Positions 1 to 5,306 of a DNA stretch of 5,520 nt are shown piece by piece (within the stretch, counting starts at the first letter, position 1; each line of letters opens with the position of its first letter). Position numbers and translations under genes: made by a program. The notes beneath the pieces were generated by a model. It was not told the origin of the DNA, did no database searches, and was given only the letters and a program-made list of their open reading frames with translations. This DNA is from Deltaproteobacteria bacterium (lineage in GTDB: Bacteria > Desulfobacterota > BSN033 > UBA1163), in NCBI GenBank assembly GCA_016875255.1, contig VGRU01000233.1, positions 1-5,520 on the forward strand, read 5' to 3'.

Positions 1-872
1 GGGATATTCTTTGTCGAACCCTCTCCTTCCATGGCATAGACCATCTTGATCTCCTTGGTTCCGAGGGTCTTCTGAATAATAGGTTTGTAATTCTGGGAGA
101 GGCAGGGTTTGAAGACATAGAATTCATCGGGATTGATCACTCCCTGAACAATATTCTCTCCCAGTCCATAGGAGCCGGTGATATAGACCACATGGGGGAA
201 CCCCGATTCCGTGTCCATGGTAAACATCACCCCTGAGCAGGCTTTGTCGGAGCGCACCATCTTCTGGATTCCGATGGAGAGGGCAACCTGAAAATGGTCA
301 AACCCCCGATGGGTCCGGTACGAGATGGCCCGGTTGGTAAAGAGGGAGGCAAAGCACCGTTTACAGGCCTGAATGAGGGCATATTCCCCGCGAATATTAA
401 GATACGTTTCCTGCTGGCCTGCAAAACTTGCAGTGGGTAAATCCTCGGCTGTGGCGCTGCTTCGGACTGCCACATCCGTATCCTCTCCATACTCTTTGCA
501 TAACTTCCGGTAGGCCTTGATGATCTCTTCGACAACCCCTCTTGGAAACTCGAGGCTATAGAGGAGTCTCCGGACCCGGCTCCCCCTCTCGGAAAGGTTC
601 TCCATATCATCCACATCGAGGTCGGCAAGAATGTCCCGGATGTTCTCCCTCACGCCCGGTTTCTTCATAATATATTGCCATTCCTGCACCGTTCCCTCGT
701 CAAGAAAGTCGTGGTAGGCGTTGACCGTCACCGCAAACCCATTGGGAATGCTTACCCCAAGTCCGGTCAGCTCCCGTCTCATCTCTCCCAGCGAGGCATT
801 CTTTCCGCCCACGAGGGGAAGGTCCTTCATTCCGATCTCGTCAAACCAGAGAACATAGGGTTTATTTCCCAT
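1..872 (-). CDS. ppsA: Phosphoenolpyruvate synthase, N-terminal 290 residues (partial, continues past left edge)
   Basis: PEP synthase (pyruvate, water dikinase) makes PEP, AMP and phosphate from pyruvate, ATP and water in the cytoplasm; it is the entry step of gluconeogenesis from pyruvate. The frame is open from the ATG at 872 to the window edge: 290 codons of a protein usually near 800 aa. What is visible is the N-terminal ATP-binding (PPDK_N, ATP-grasp-like) domain. Family motifs are VGGKNASLGEM (residues 21-31), SIPNGFAVT (41-49), VAVRSSATAEDLP (134-146), SFAGQQETYLN (149-159), FASLFTNRAISYR (174-186), SGVMFTMDTESGF (213-225) and YGLGENIVQGVINPDEF (235-251), co-linear with E. coli PpsA as I recall it. 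The phosphohistidine and PEP-binding barrel domains lie outside the window. The start is fixed by AAGGAG (879-884) six bases upstream and by the normal N-terminal length. It is transcribed divergently from ppdK. No frameshift is seen. Confidence 0.96.
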   Translation of the reverse strand, partial: MGNKPYVLWFDEIGMKDLPLVGGKNASLGEMRRELTGLGVSIPNGFAVTVNAYHDFLDEGTVQEWQYIMKKPGVRENIRDILADLDVDDMENLSERGSRVRRLLYSLEFPRGVVEEIIKAYRKLCKEYGEDTDVAVRSSATAEDLPTASFAGQQETYLNIRGEYALIQACKRCFASLFTNRAISYRTHRGFDHFQVALSIGIQKMVRSDKACSGVMFTMDTESGFPHVVYITGSYGLGENIVQGVINPDEFYVFKPCLSQNYKPIIQKTLGTKEIKMVYAMEGEGSTKNI

Positions 873-878
873 ATTCGG

Positions 879-932
879 CTCCTTCAAGTTCGTATTAAAT
901 ACAAATCTATCTAAACCCCTTTCCCTTGTCAA
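879..932 (-). promoter_or_regulatory. ppsA promoter and ribosome binding site
   Basis: On the minus strand a perfect -35 box TTGACA (927-932) is followed after exactly 17 bases by TAGATT (904-909), which matches 4 of 6 bases of the sigma-70 -10 consensus. Transcription would begin near 897, giving a leader of about 25 nt that contains the RBS AAGGAG (879-884) six bases before the ATG at 872. Leader and spacer are too short for a riboswitch or attenuator, so any regulation would act at the promoter or on the protein. The call rests on consensus matching and position only. Confidence 0.6.
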
Positions 933-1012
933 GGTAGTTGACCTGATGAGAAATGTACCGTCTCTTTTAAGGAAAGCCGTAAAATCCTTTAGAAAAATTT
1001 AATTACACCCGG

Positions 1013-1040
1013 ATAGGCGGGACATTCCTGTCTCGCCTAT
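1013..1040. repeat. Hairpin 1 of a paired palindromic element
   Basis: Arms 1013-1024 and 1029-1040 (ATAGGCGGGACA / TGTCTCGCCTAT) pair over 12 bp with one G-T wobble around a TTCC loop. No T-run follows on either strand, so it is not a standard intrinsic terminator, and it lies between two divergent promoters where no terminator is expected. Its outer arms resemble those of the hairpin five bases downstream. This suggests a dispersed extragenic palindrome of REP/RAYT-like or MITE type rather than a gene-specific regulator; that reading is inferred. Confidence 0.6.
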
Positions 1041-1045
1041 GTTTG

Positions 1046-1069
1046 AGGCAGGGTTAGAAAACCCTGCCT
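1046..1069. repeat. Hairpin 2 of a paired palindromic element
   Basis: Arms 1046-1055 and 1060-1069 (AGGCAGGGTT / AACCCTGCCT) pair perfectly over 10 bp around an AGAA loop. There is no poly-T tract. The arm core TAGGCAGGG appears on the minus strand at 1062-1070 and again on the plus strand at 1300-1308 inside the third hairpin, so the palindromes of this intergenic region share sequence. Either a repeat family has seeded the region several times, or alternative pairing between arms is possible. Confidence 0.6.
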
Positions 1070-1135
1070 ATCGACTTCTTTCTTTGTCAAGACGGATAGA
1101 ATCCAAGCCTTGTATGGGTAAGGGGAAAGGAGAGA

Positions 1136-1164
1136 TTGATTTTTTAGTTAAATAAAATTAATAT
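1136..1164 (+). promoter_or_regulatory. Weak candidate promoter toward ppdK
   Basis: TTGATT (1136-1141), a 17-base spacer and TAATAT (1159-1164) each match four of six consensus bases in an AT-rich patch. If used, it gives a leader of about 230 nt that includes the whole inverted-repeat segment 1216-1370. A good -35-like TTGACG (1257-1262) also exists nearer the gene but has no convincing -10 partner. I could not decide between them. Confidence 0.15.
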
Positions 1165-1215
1165 GAATGACGATAAGTGAAGGAGATGGCAAGGGGCAAT
1201 AGGTAAAGGTTAAGA

Positions 1216-1370
1216 TGCCCGTTTCGTCATTCGGTAACGTTGTTGGTCTTAAGAACTTGACGCAACCCTTTAACGCTAAACGATACGCCTGCCTGCCGGT
1301 AGGCAGGGGCCCCCTCTCATAACCCAAAAACCCGGACTATTTGCATCGTTCGAGGATGACGAAACCGCCA
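1216..1370. repeat. 155-bp segment with 15-bp imperfect terminal inverted repeats (MITE-like candidate)
   Basis: The left end 1216-1230 (TGCCCGTTTCGTCAT) matches the reverse complement of the right end 1356-1370 (TGGCGGTTTCGTCAT) at 13 of 15 positions, including 10 consecutive bases. The segment has no coding capacity and carries an internal palindrome (1288-1307). Small size, terminal inverted repeats and lack of a gene resemble a miniature inverted-repeat transposable element. No clear target-site duplication is seen: the flanks read TAAGA on the left and TGAAG on the right. The alternative is a long-range RNA stem in the ppdK leader, whose right arm would end 18 bases before the RBS core. 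Confidence 0.3.
1288..1307. repeat. GC-rich palindrome CCTGCCTG-CCGG-TAGGCAGG
   Basis: Arms 1288-1295 and 1300-1307 pair over 8 bp with one G-T wobble around CCGG, so the whole 20 bp is nearly self-complementary. It is followed at once by the perfect palindrome GGGGCCCC (1306-1313). It shares TAGGCAGGG (1300-1308) with hairpin 2 in the same intergenic region. It looks like a repeated extragenic palindrome. No T-run follows, so a terminator is unlikely, though as RNA it would form a stable stem in a ppdK leader. Confidence 0.5.
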
Positions 1371-1388
1371 TGAAGCATTACTAATAAA

Positions 1389-1394
1389 AAGGAG
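1389..1394 (+). promoter_or_regulatory. ppdK ribosome binding site
   Basis: AAGGAG lies eight bases before the ATG at 1403 in an A-rich, unstructured context. This is near-ideal spacing and fixes the start of ppdK; the next in-frame ATG lies inside the conserved N-terminal domain (Met28). Confidence 0.85.
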
Positions 1395-1402
1395 AGCAAA
1401 AA

Positions 1403-4219
1403 ATGAAATATATCTATCTCTTTGAAGAGGCTGATGGCGTTAATAAGAAGCTTTTCGGAGGAAAAGGGGCCGGGCTGGCTGAAATGACCCGGATGGGCCT
1501 TTCGGTTCCTCCCGGATTCATTGTCACCACCGAAGCATGTATCCAGTATTACGGAGCCAAAAAGAAGCTTCCGAAAGGCCTTATGGAAGAGGCTCAGAAA
1601 AATCTGAAAAAGGTTGAAGAAAAAGCGGGGAAAGTCTTTGGGAGTTCTCAGAACCCCCTTTTCTTCTCCGTCCGTTCGGGCGCCGCCCTCTCCATGCCTG
1701 GAATGATGGACACCATTCTCAACCTCGGGTTAAACGACGACACCATCGAAGGACTCATTCAGATCACCGCCGATGGAAGATTTGCCTACGATGCCTATCG
1801 CAGGTTCGTTCAACTCTTCGGAAAAATTGCTCTGGGAGTGGACGAAAAGGAATTCGATCATATCCTGAATAAAACAAAAGAGAAGGCCAAGGCGGTCTAT
1901 GATACGGATCTCGATGCAGACCATCTCAAAGACATCTGCAAACAATATTTGACACTGATCAGGAAAGAGACGGGTTCTCACTTTCCCGAAGACCCGATGG
2001 TTCAATTGAGGTTGGCCATTGAGGCGGTTTTCCGCTCCTGGATGGGAAAGCGCGCCATTGATTACCGGAGGGAATTCAATGTCACCCCGGAAATGGCGAA
2101 CGGGACAGCGGTCAATATCTGCGCCATGGTCTTCGGAAACATGGGGTTCGACTCTGCTACGGGCGTGGCCTTCACAAGAGATCCCGGAACGGGCGAAAAC
2201 ATCCTCTATGGCGAGTATCTCGTCAATGCGCAGGGTGAGGATGTGGTGGCTGGCATCCGGACGCCCAAGCCCATCCACGAGATGAAGAAGGAGATGCCCA
2301 GGATTTACCGGGAGCTGGAGCGGGTGAGAAAGACCCTCGAGGAACATTTCCGTGAGGTTCAGGATTTCGAATTTACGGTGGAGAAGGGAACGCTCTACAT
2401 CCTTCAGACCCGTAACGGGAAGATGAATGCCCAGGCCATCGTCCGGACCTCTAAAGAAATGGTGGCTGAAAAGATGATCAACAGACAGAAGGCGGTTCTG
2501 AGATTGAAACCCTTTGATCTTGAGCAACTCCTCCACAAACGGATCGATCCCAATTTTAAGGGGAAGCCGATTCTCGCCGGACTTCCTGCCTCTCCGGGAG
2601 CCTCTTCCGGCAAAGCCATCTTCGATGCGGATGAAGCCGAAAGAGTGGGAAAACTTGGCCATAAGGTCATCCTTGTCCGTGAGGAGACGAAACCTGAGGA
2701 TATTCATGGCTTCTTCGCCTCTCAGGGAATCCTGACCAGCCGGGGCGGGAAAACCTCCCATGCCGCGGTCGTCGCCAGAGGAATGGGAAAACCCTGCGTT
2801 TCAGGATGTGAGTCGCTCCACATCGACCCTAAAACAAGAGAGGCCATGGTGGGAAATATCCGCATTAAAGAAGGGGATTTTATCACGATTGACGGCTCCA
2901 GAGGCGAGGTCTATCAGGGAGAAGTGCCCACTGTTGATCCGGAGGTCAGTAAAGACCTTCTCACGATTCTGAGCTGGGCGGATGAGATCAGGACGATGGG
3001 GGTCCGGGCCAATGCCGATACGCCAGAATCAGCCGCAATGGCGAGGCAAATGGGCGCCGAGGGAATCGGTCTCTGCCGGACGGAGAGGATGTTCAATGCG
3101 GTTGACCGGCTTCCCATTGTCCGGGAGATGATTCTCGCGAGTTCAAAGGAGAAAAGAGCGGAGGCCATTTCCAGACTCCTCCCCTCACAGAAGAGCGATT
3201 TTAAAGAAATCCTGAGGGCCATGAAGGGGTTCCCGGTGACGATTCGGCTCCTCGACCCGCCCCTTCACGAATTTCTTCCCTCTGCGGAAGAGTTGGGCTC
3301 GGAGTTAAGGAATCTGAAAAACCTTGAGGCAGCCCTCGACTCGATGGAGAATATCTCCGAAGTAATGAAGTATCTCGACACCACTTCCAGGGAATCTCTA
3401 AAACTTCTTGAGCATGTAGCAACGGATATCGTCGAGATTAAGGAGAAGAGGCTTGATAAGAAACTGATCCGCAAACAGCAGGAGACTCTCAAAAAGGTTA
3501 AAGAGATGATGGAAGTCAACCCCATGCTCGGCCACCGGGGCGTGCGATTGGGCATCACCTATCCTGAAATCTATAAGATGCAGATTCAGGCCATCATGGA
3601 AGCCGCCGCCGAATTGACCAAAGAGGGAGTCGATATCCAGCCCGAGGTCATGGTCCCTCAGGTCTGCACAGCCCAGGAGTTGAAATGGGTCTATGAGTTG
3701 GTAAAAAAGGTTCAGCGGGAAGTTGAAAAAGAGTACAGGGTCAAGATCAAATTCAAATTCGGAACGATGATCGAGGTGGTCAGGGCCTGCATGAGGGCGG
3801 GAAGGCTCGCGGAGGGAGCAGACTTCTTCTCCTTTGGAACGAACGACCTCACCCAGGCGACCTTCTCCTTTTCAAGAGAGGATGCGGAGAACAAATTCCT
3901 TCCCCTCTACAACCAGCGAAAGATCCTCCAGGACAACCCCTTCGAGGTGCTGGATGTCAAAGGGGTGGGAAGGTTGATGATGATCACTGTCGAATGGGGA
4001 AGAAGGACGAAGCCTGACCTGAAGATCGGGATCTGCGGAGAACATGGCGGCCATCCCGAGTCGGTTGAATTTTGTCACAACATCGGACTTTCCTATGTAA
4101 GCTGTTCCGTGCCGCGGCTTCCGATTGCGCGCCTCGCCGCCGCCCACGCCAAACTAAAAGAAAAAGAGCAGAAACCTTCACAAAAATTCGACCCAGACTC
4201 CCCCAGCCTGTTTTTTTAA
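1403..4219 (+). CDS. ppdK: Pyruvate, phosphate dikinase, 938 aa, divergent form
   Basis: Reversibly converts pyruvate, ATP and phosphate to PEP, AMP and pyrophosphate in the cytoplasm. Domains in order: ATP-binding domain (about 1-345; GGKGAGLAEM 19-28, SVRSGAALSMPGMMDT 89-104, RDPGTGENILYGEY 259-272, LQTRNGK 334-340); phosphohistidine swivel domain (about 390-510) with catalytic His453 in TSHAAVVARGMGKPCVSG (451-468); PEP/pyruvate TIM barrel (about 530-915). Barrel residues equivalent to Clostridium symbiosum Arg561, Arg617, Glu745, Asn768, Asp769 and Cys831 are Arg559, Arg615, Glu791, Asn814, Asp815 and Cys878. The common length is about 875 aa; the excess is mostly some 48 extra residues in a charged helical stretch (about 628-704) between LDPPLHEFLP and NPMLGHRG, plus a short C-terminal tail. 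Odd points: GGKTSH for GGMTSH, TERMF for TEHMF, Val793 where proline is usual, EHGGHP for EHGGDP, CSVPRLP for CSPFRVP. The core catalytic set is intact, so activity is likely. It is divergent from ppsA. Confidence 0.97.
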   Translation: MKYIYLFEEADGVNKKLFGGKGAGLAEMTRMGLSVPPGFIVTTEACIQYYGAKKKLPKGLMEEAQKNLKKVEEKAGKVFGSSQNPLFFSVRSGAALSMPGMMDTILNLGLNDDTIEGLIQITADGRFAYDAYRRFVQLFGKIALGVDEKEFDHILNKTKEKAKAVYDTDLDADHLKDICKQYLTLIRKETGSHFPEDPMVQLRLAIEAVFRSWMGKRAIDYRREFNVTPEMANGTAVNICAMVFGNMGFDSATGVAFTRDPGTGENILYGEYLVNAQGEDVVAGIRTPKPIHEMKKEMPRIYRELERVRKTLEEHFREVQDFEFTVEKGTLYILQTRNGKMNAQAIVRTSKEMVAEKMINRQKAVLRLKPFDLEQLLHKRIDPNFKGKPILAGLPASPGASSGKAIFDADEAERVGKLGHKVILVREETKPEDIHGFFASQGILTSRGGKTSHAAVVARGMGKPCVSGCESLHIDPKTREAMVGNIRIKEGDFITIDGSRGEVYQGEVPTVDPEVSKDLLTILSWADEIRTMGVRANADTPESAAMARQMGAEGIGLCRTERMFNAVDRLPIVREMILASSKEKRAEAISRLLPSQKSDFKEILRAMKGFPVTIRLLDPPLHEFLPSAEELGSELRNLKNLEAALDSMENISEVMKYLDTTSRESLKLLEHVATDIVEIKEKRLDKKLIRKQQETLKKVKEMMEVNPMLGHRGVRLGITYPEIYKMQIQAIMEAAAELTKEGVDIQPEVMVPQVCTAQELKWVYELVKKVQREVEKEYRVKIKFKFGTMIEVVRACMRAGRLAEGADFFSFGTNDLTQATFSFSREDAENKFLPLYNQRKILQDNPFEVLDVKGVGRLMMITVEWGRRTKPDLKIGICGEHGGHPESVEFCHNIGLSYVSCSVPRLPIARLAAAHAKLKEKEQKPSQKFDPDSPSLFF

Positions 4220-4220
4220 A

Positions 4221-4242
4221 TGGATTTTTATGTTCAAATCCA
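4221..4242. terminator. Weak hairpin between convergent ppdK and toxin gene
   Basis: TGGATTT (4221-4227) and AAATCCA (4236-4242) form a 7-bp AT-rich stem with an 8-nt loop directly after the ppdK stop. A run of seven T lies just before the stem, over the ppdK stop codon, rather than after it, and the minus strand offers only TTT then A7 behind the stem. It sits where a shared terminator would be expected, but the structure is poor and may be chance. No better terminator is visible in 4220-4293. Confidence 0.2.
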
Positions 4243-4293
4243 GAAACGGAAATCAGGATTCTTTTGGTTTAAGACCACTACTATCTCTTGTGT

Positions 4294-4680
4294 CTATTCT
4301 GTGACTTGCCTTTTACCAGGAGGAAGGTAGCGTACGCGATGACGTGATTCCTCGGCAACAACAACTGCCCCTTCTTCAAGTGCCTTAGCGGTGTCCTTCA
4401 GTACTGTTGATAATCGGCGGATGATGTAGGATGGTCGGGTATTTTGCAAACGGAATAGGATAACGCTTGTCTTTTTCCCTTTTGAAAGTGCAACGATTTC
4501 CCCAAAATCAAGGTCGAATGTTATTATGATGCGGTTTTCATGGATAGCCTTTGCAAAGATTTCACCGTTTGGCATCCGGTGTAGTCCTTCTTCGCGTAAG
4601 TGCTTCGCATCATGACCATCATGACACAGCCATTCCACAACCCTGATACTTACACCCATATCAGCGAGAAATCGCATCAT
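4294..4680 (-). CDS. DUF5615 family PIN-like toxin
   Basis: A 128-aa protein of the DUF5615 (PIN-like, VapC/Mut7-C-related) family, the usual partner of DUF433 proteins and predicted to be the ribonuclease toxin of a type II pair. Visible family features are the N-terminal strand with an acidic residue (RFLADMGVS, Asp7), HDGHDAKHLREEGL (20-33), Glu40, the hallmark IITFDLDFGEI (52-62) with Asp56 and Asp58, VILFRLQN (73-80) with Arg77, and the C-terminal GAVVVAEESRHRVRYLP (104-120). The acidic residues form the putative metal site. The first residue after ADM is glycine rather than the more common asparagine or aspartate. The start is ambiguous: ATG at 4680 is followed by ATG at 4677, and the GAGG that serves as RBS lies over the antitoxin stop region, 4 or 7 bases away, so 4677 (MRFLAD) may be the true start. 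Six bases separate it from the upstream antitoxin stop. Intact, so probably functional; the target is unknown. Confidence 0.88.
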   Translation of the reverse strand: MMRFLADMGVSIRVVEWLCHDGHDAKHLREEGLHRMPNGEIFAKAIHENRIIITFDLDFGEIVALSKGKKTSVILFRLQNTRPSYIIRRLSTVLKDTAKALEEGAVVVAEESRHRVRYLPPGKRQVTE

Positions 4681-4686
4681 TGATCC

Positions 4687-4902
4687 TCACAGGCTGTAAA
4701 CCTGCTCTTGTGTCAGCCAGGCTGCATATTCAATTGCCTGTTTGATATCCTCCCTCTCGAGGTCCGGATACCCCTCCAGGATTTCCTCGAAGCTGGCCCC
4801 ATGTGCAATCTGCCCCACAATGACGGAAACGGATATCCGCATCCCCCGAATACATGCACGGCCTCCCATGATCTGAGGATCAAAGGTAATTCGGTCAAAC
4901 AT
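4687..4902 (-). CDS. DUF433 family antitoxin
   Basis: A 71-aa protein of the DUF433 family: small helix-turn-helix-like proteins that act as the predicted antitoxin for DUF5615/PIN-like toxins and probably repress their own operon. The family signature is clear: FDRITFDPQIMGGRACIRG, then MRISVSVIVGQIAHGASFEEILEGYPDLEREDIKQAIEYAAWL. The GGRxCIRGxRISV core is normally GGRPCIRGTRIPV; here alanine replaces proline and methionine replaces threonine. A longer frame from an ATG at 4926 is open, but I chose the ATG at 4902. A near-perfect Shine-Dalgarno AGGAGGTGA (4908-4916) precedes it with an 8-base gap from the GGAGG core, and family members begin at this point; the longer version would translate its own RBS. 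It is the first gene of the operon, as expected for antitoxin-first modules. It sits about 95 bp downstream of the hsdM relic. Confidence 0.9.
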   Translation of the reverse strand: MFDRITFDPQIMGGRACIRGMRISVSVIVGQIAHGASFEEILEGYPDLEREDIKQAIEYAAWLTQEQVYSL

Positions 4903-4907
4903 TTCTG

Positions 4908-4936
4908 TCACCTCCTGACCTTCCAAATAAATTCTA
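4908..4936 (-). promoter_or_regulatory. RBS and -10 element of the DUF433-DUF5615 operon
   Basis: AGGAGGTGA (4908-4916) is a near-full match to the anti-Shine-Dalgarno and decides the antitoxin start at 4902. Upstream, TAGAAT (4931-4936) matches five of six -10 bases. The -35 position 17 bases further up holds only TTTATT (4954-4959), a poor match. The spacer contains the 8-bp palindrome AATTAATT (4941-4948), a possible autoregulatory operator site, though AT-rich palindromes of this size are common by chance. The weak -35 leaves open that read-through from the promoter at 5192-5220 also feeds the operon. Confidence 0.45.
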
Positions 4937-4997
4937 CCCTAATTAATTCCGCGAATAAAAGATCCCCTTCCAAAAAACTATTCCATTATTCGGTTCG

Positions 4998-5159
4998 TTA
5001 CGCCGCCAGCAAATTGGCCGCGTGACGAAGGAAGATTACACCCAGAACGGGCATGAAGTAGTCGCTGGACGTAAGCTTGGAGTTGGCCCGAAGATTATCC
5101 GCAGCCTCCCAGAGGTCGGATTCGAGCTTTTCAATATCTTTAAAGGTCTCGTTGGCCAT
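4998..5159 (-). pseudogene. hsdM: Truncated N-terminus of type I restriction-modification methylase (HsdM relic)
   Basis: From ATG 5159 to TAA 4998 the frame encodes 53 aa. Residues 9-47 match the N-terminal helical domain of type I restriction enzyme M subunits as I know it: the conserved run is [19 protein letters not shown] followed by [18 protein letters not shown]. Intact HsdM proteins are around 500 aa or more and continue from this helix toward the SAM-binding and NPPY domain. Here similarity stops after LRHA and the frame ends six residues later in NLLAA and a stop. I translated both other frames downstream and saw no continuation, so this is a truncation or replacement rather than one frameshift. 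No hsdS or hsdR is present. The natural N-terminus, a modest GGGGTGA-like RBS and a promoter-like sequence survive. The toxin-antitoxin operon follows where the rest of hsdM should be. A tiny functional protein is possible but unlikely. Confidence 0.75.
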
Positions 5160-5182
5160 TCGGTGTCCATCACCCCTGTGAA

Positions 5183-5257
5183 GTTGACCTCTTTATACCA
5201 AAAATTTAATTTTATAGCAATTTCCTGGAATTCTCCTATTTTTCTTGGTCGACCTCT
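5183..5257. repeat. Direct repeat AGAGGTC(A/G)AC flanking the hsdM-relic promoter
   Basis: The minus-strand decamer AGAGGTCAAC (5183-5192) starts on the last base of the -10 box and covers the predicted transcription start. A copy differing at one base, AGAGGTCGAC (5248-5257), lies 65 bp away, upstream of the -35 box. Placement at +1 and above -35 would suit a repressor or controller operator for the lost restriction system. With only two copies of ten bases the match may be coincidental. Confidence 0.25.
5192..5220 (-). promoter_or_regulatory. Promoter-like sequence upstream of the hsdM relic
   Basis: On the minus strand TTGCTA (5215-5220), a 17-base AT-rich spacer and TATAAA (5192-5197) match four and five of six consensus bases. 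Transcription would start near 5185, about 26 nt before the relic ATG at 5159. It is likely the original hsdM promoter. It may still run and feed transcripts through the relic into the DUF433-DUF5615 operon, since no terminator is visible between them. Confidence 0.5.
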
Positions 5258-5292
5258 CTCATGTTTCCGATTTTTAAGGATAGAAAAATAGG
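5235..5292. repeat. 11-bp perfect inverted repeat after the adenine deaminase gene
   Basis: CCTATTTTTCT (5235-5245) and AGAAAAATAGG (5282-5292) are perfect reverse complements separated by 36 bases, in the gap between the deaminase stop and the relic promoter. The loop is too long and the T-tract is within the arm, so it is not a textbook terminator, though it could act as a 3' end stem for the deaminase transcript. It could also mark an old insertion boundary. Confidence 0.35.
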
Positions 5293-5306
5293 GTGGGAGA
5301 TGATAG

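Larger units (their letters stand above)
873..1402. other. Divergent ppsA-ppdK intergenic region, about 530 bp, no gene seen
   Basis: This stretch separates the two start codons. I see no reading frame with recognisable protein similarity, no tRNA or rRNA, and no CRISPR repeat. It holds the ppsA promoter at the left, two adjacent hairpins (1013-1069), an AT-rich patch (about 1137-1165), a purine-rich stretch (about 1165-1210), an inverted-repeat-bounded segment (1216-1370) and the ppdK RBS. At 530 bp it is much longer than two simple promoters need. No confident ppdK promoter could be picked. Confidence 0.8.

Noticed and set aside
227..628. 133-codon minus-strand frame overlapping ppsA
   Set aside because: Same strand but a different frame from the conserved PEP synthase sequence; no RBS and a low-complexity Ser/Pro/Arg-rich product.
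675..914. 79-codon plus-strand frame across the ppsA start
   Set aside because: It lies antisense to the conserved PpsA N-terminus and its promoter, with no family similarity.
1162..1206. Two tandem mini-frames of 5 and 6 codons (ATGAATGAC..., then ATGGCAAGG...) as a possible leader peptide of ppdK
   Set aside because: Too short to judge; the AGGAG is directly against the second ATG with almost no spacer, and no codon run or attenuator structure follows.
1246..1255. TCTTAAGA palindrome as a possible operator before ppdK
   Set aside because: Symmetry breaks after four bases per side; expected by chance.
1306..1313. Perfect palindrome GGGGCCCC
   Set aside because: Eight bases and overlapping the neighbouring GC-rich hairpin; too short to call a separate site.
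1730..2761. 343-codon open frame on the minus strand inside ppdK
   Set aside because: It is antisense to a clearly conserved enzyme, has no recognisable domain, and its composition mirrors codon bias of the plus-strand gene. Long antisense frames are expected here.
5022..5291. 89-codon plus-strand frame opposite the hsdM relic
   Set aside because: Antisense to the recognisable HsdM-like peptide, no RBS and no similarity.
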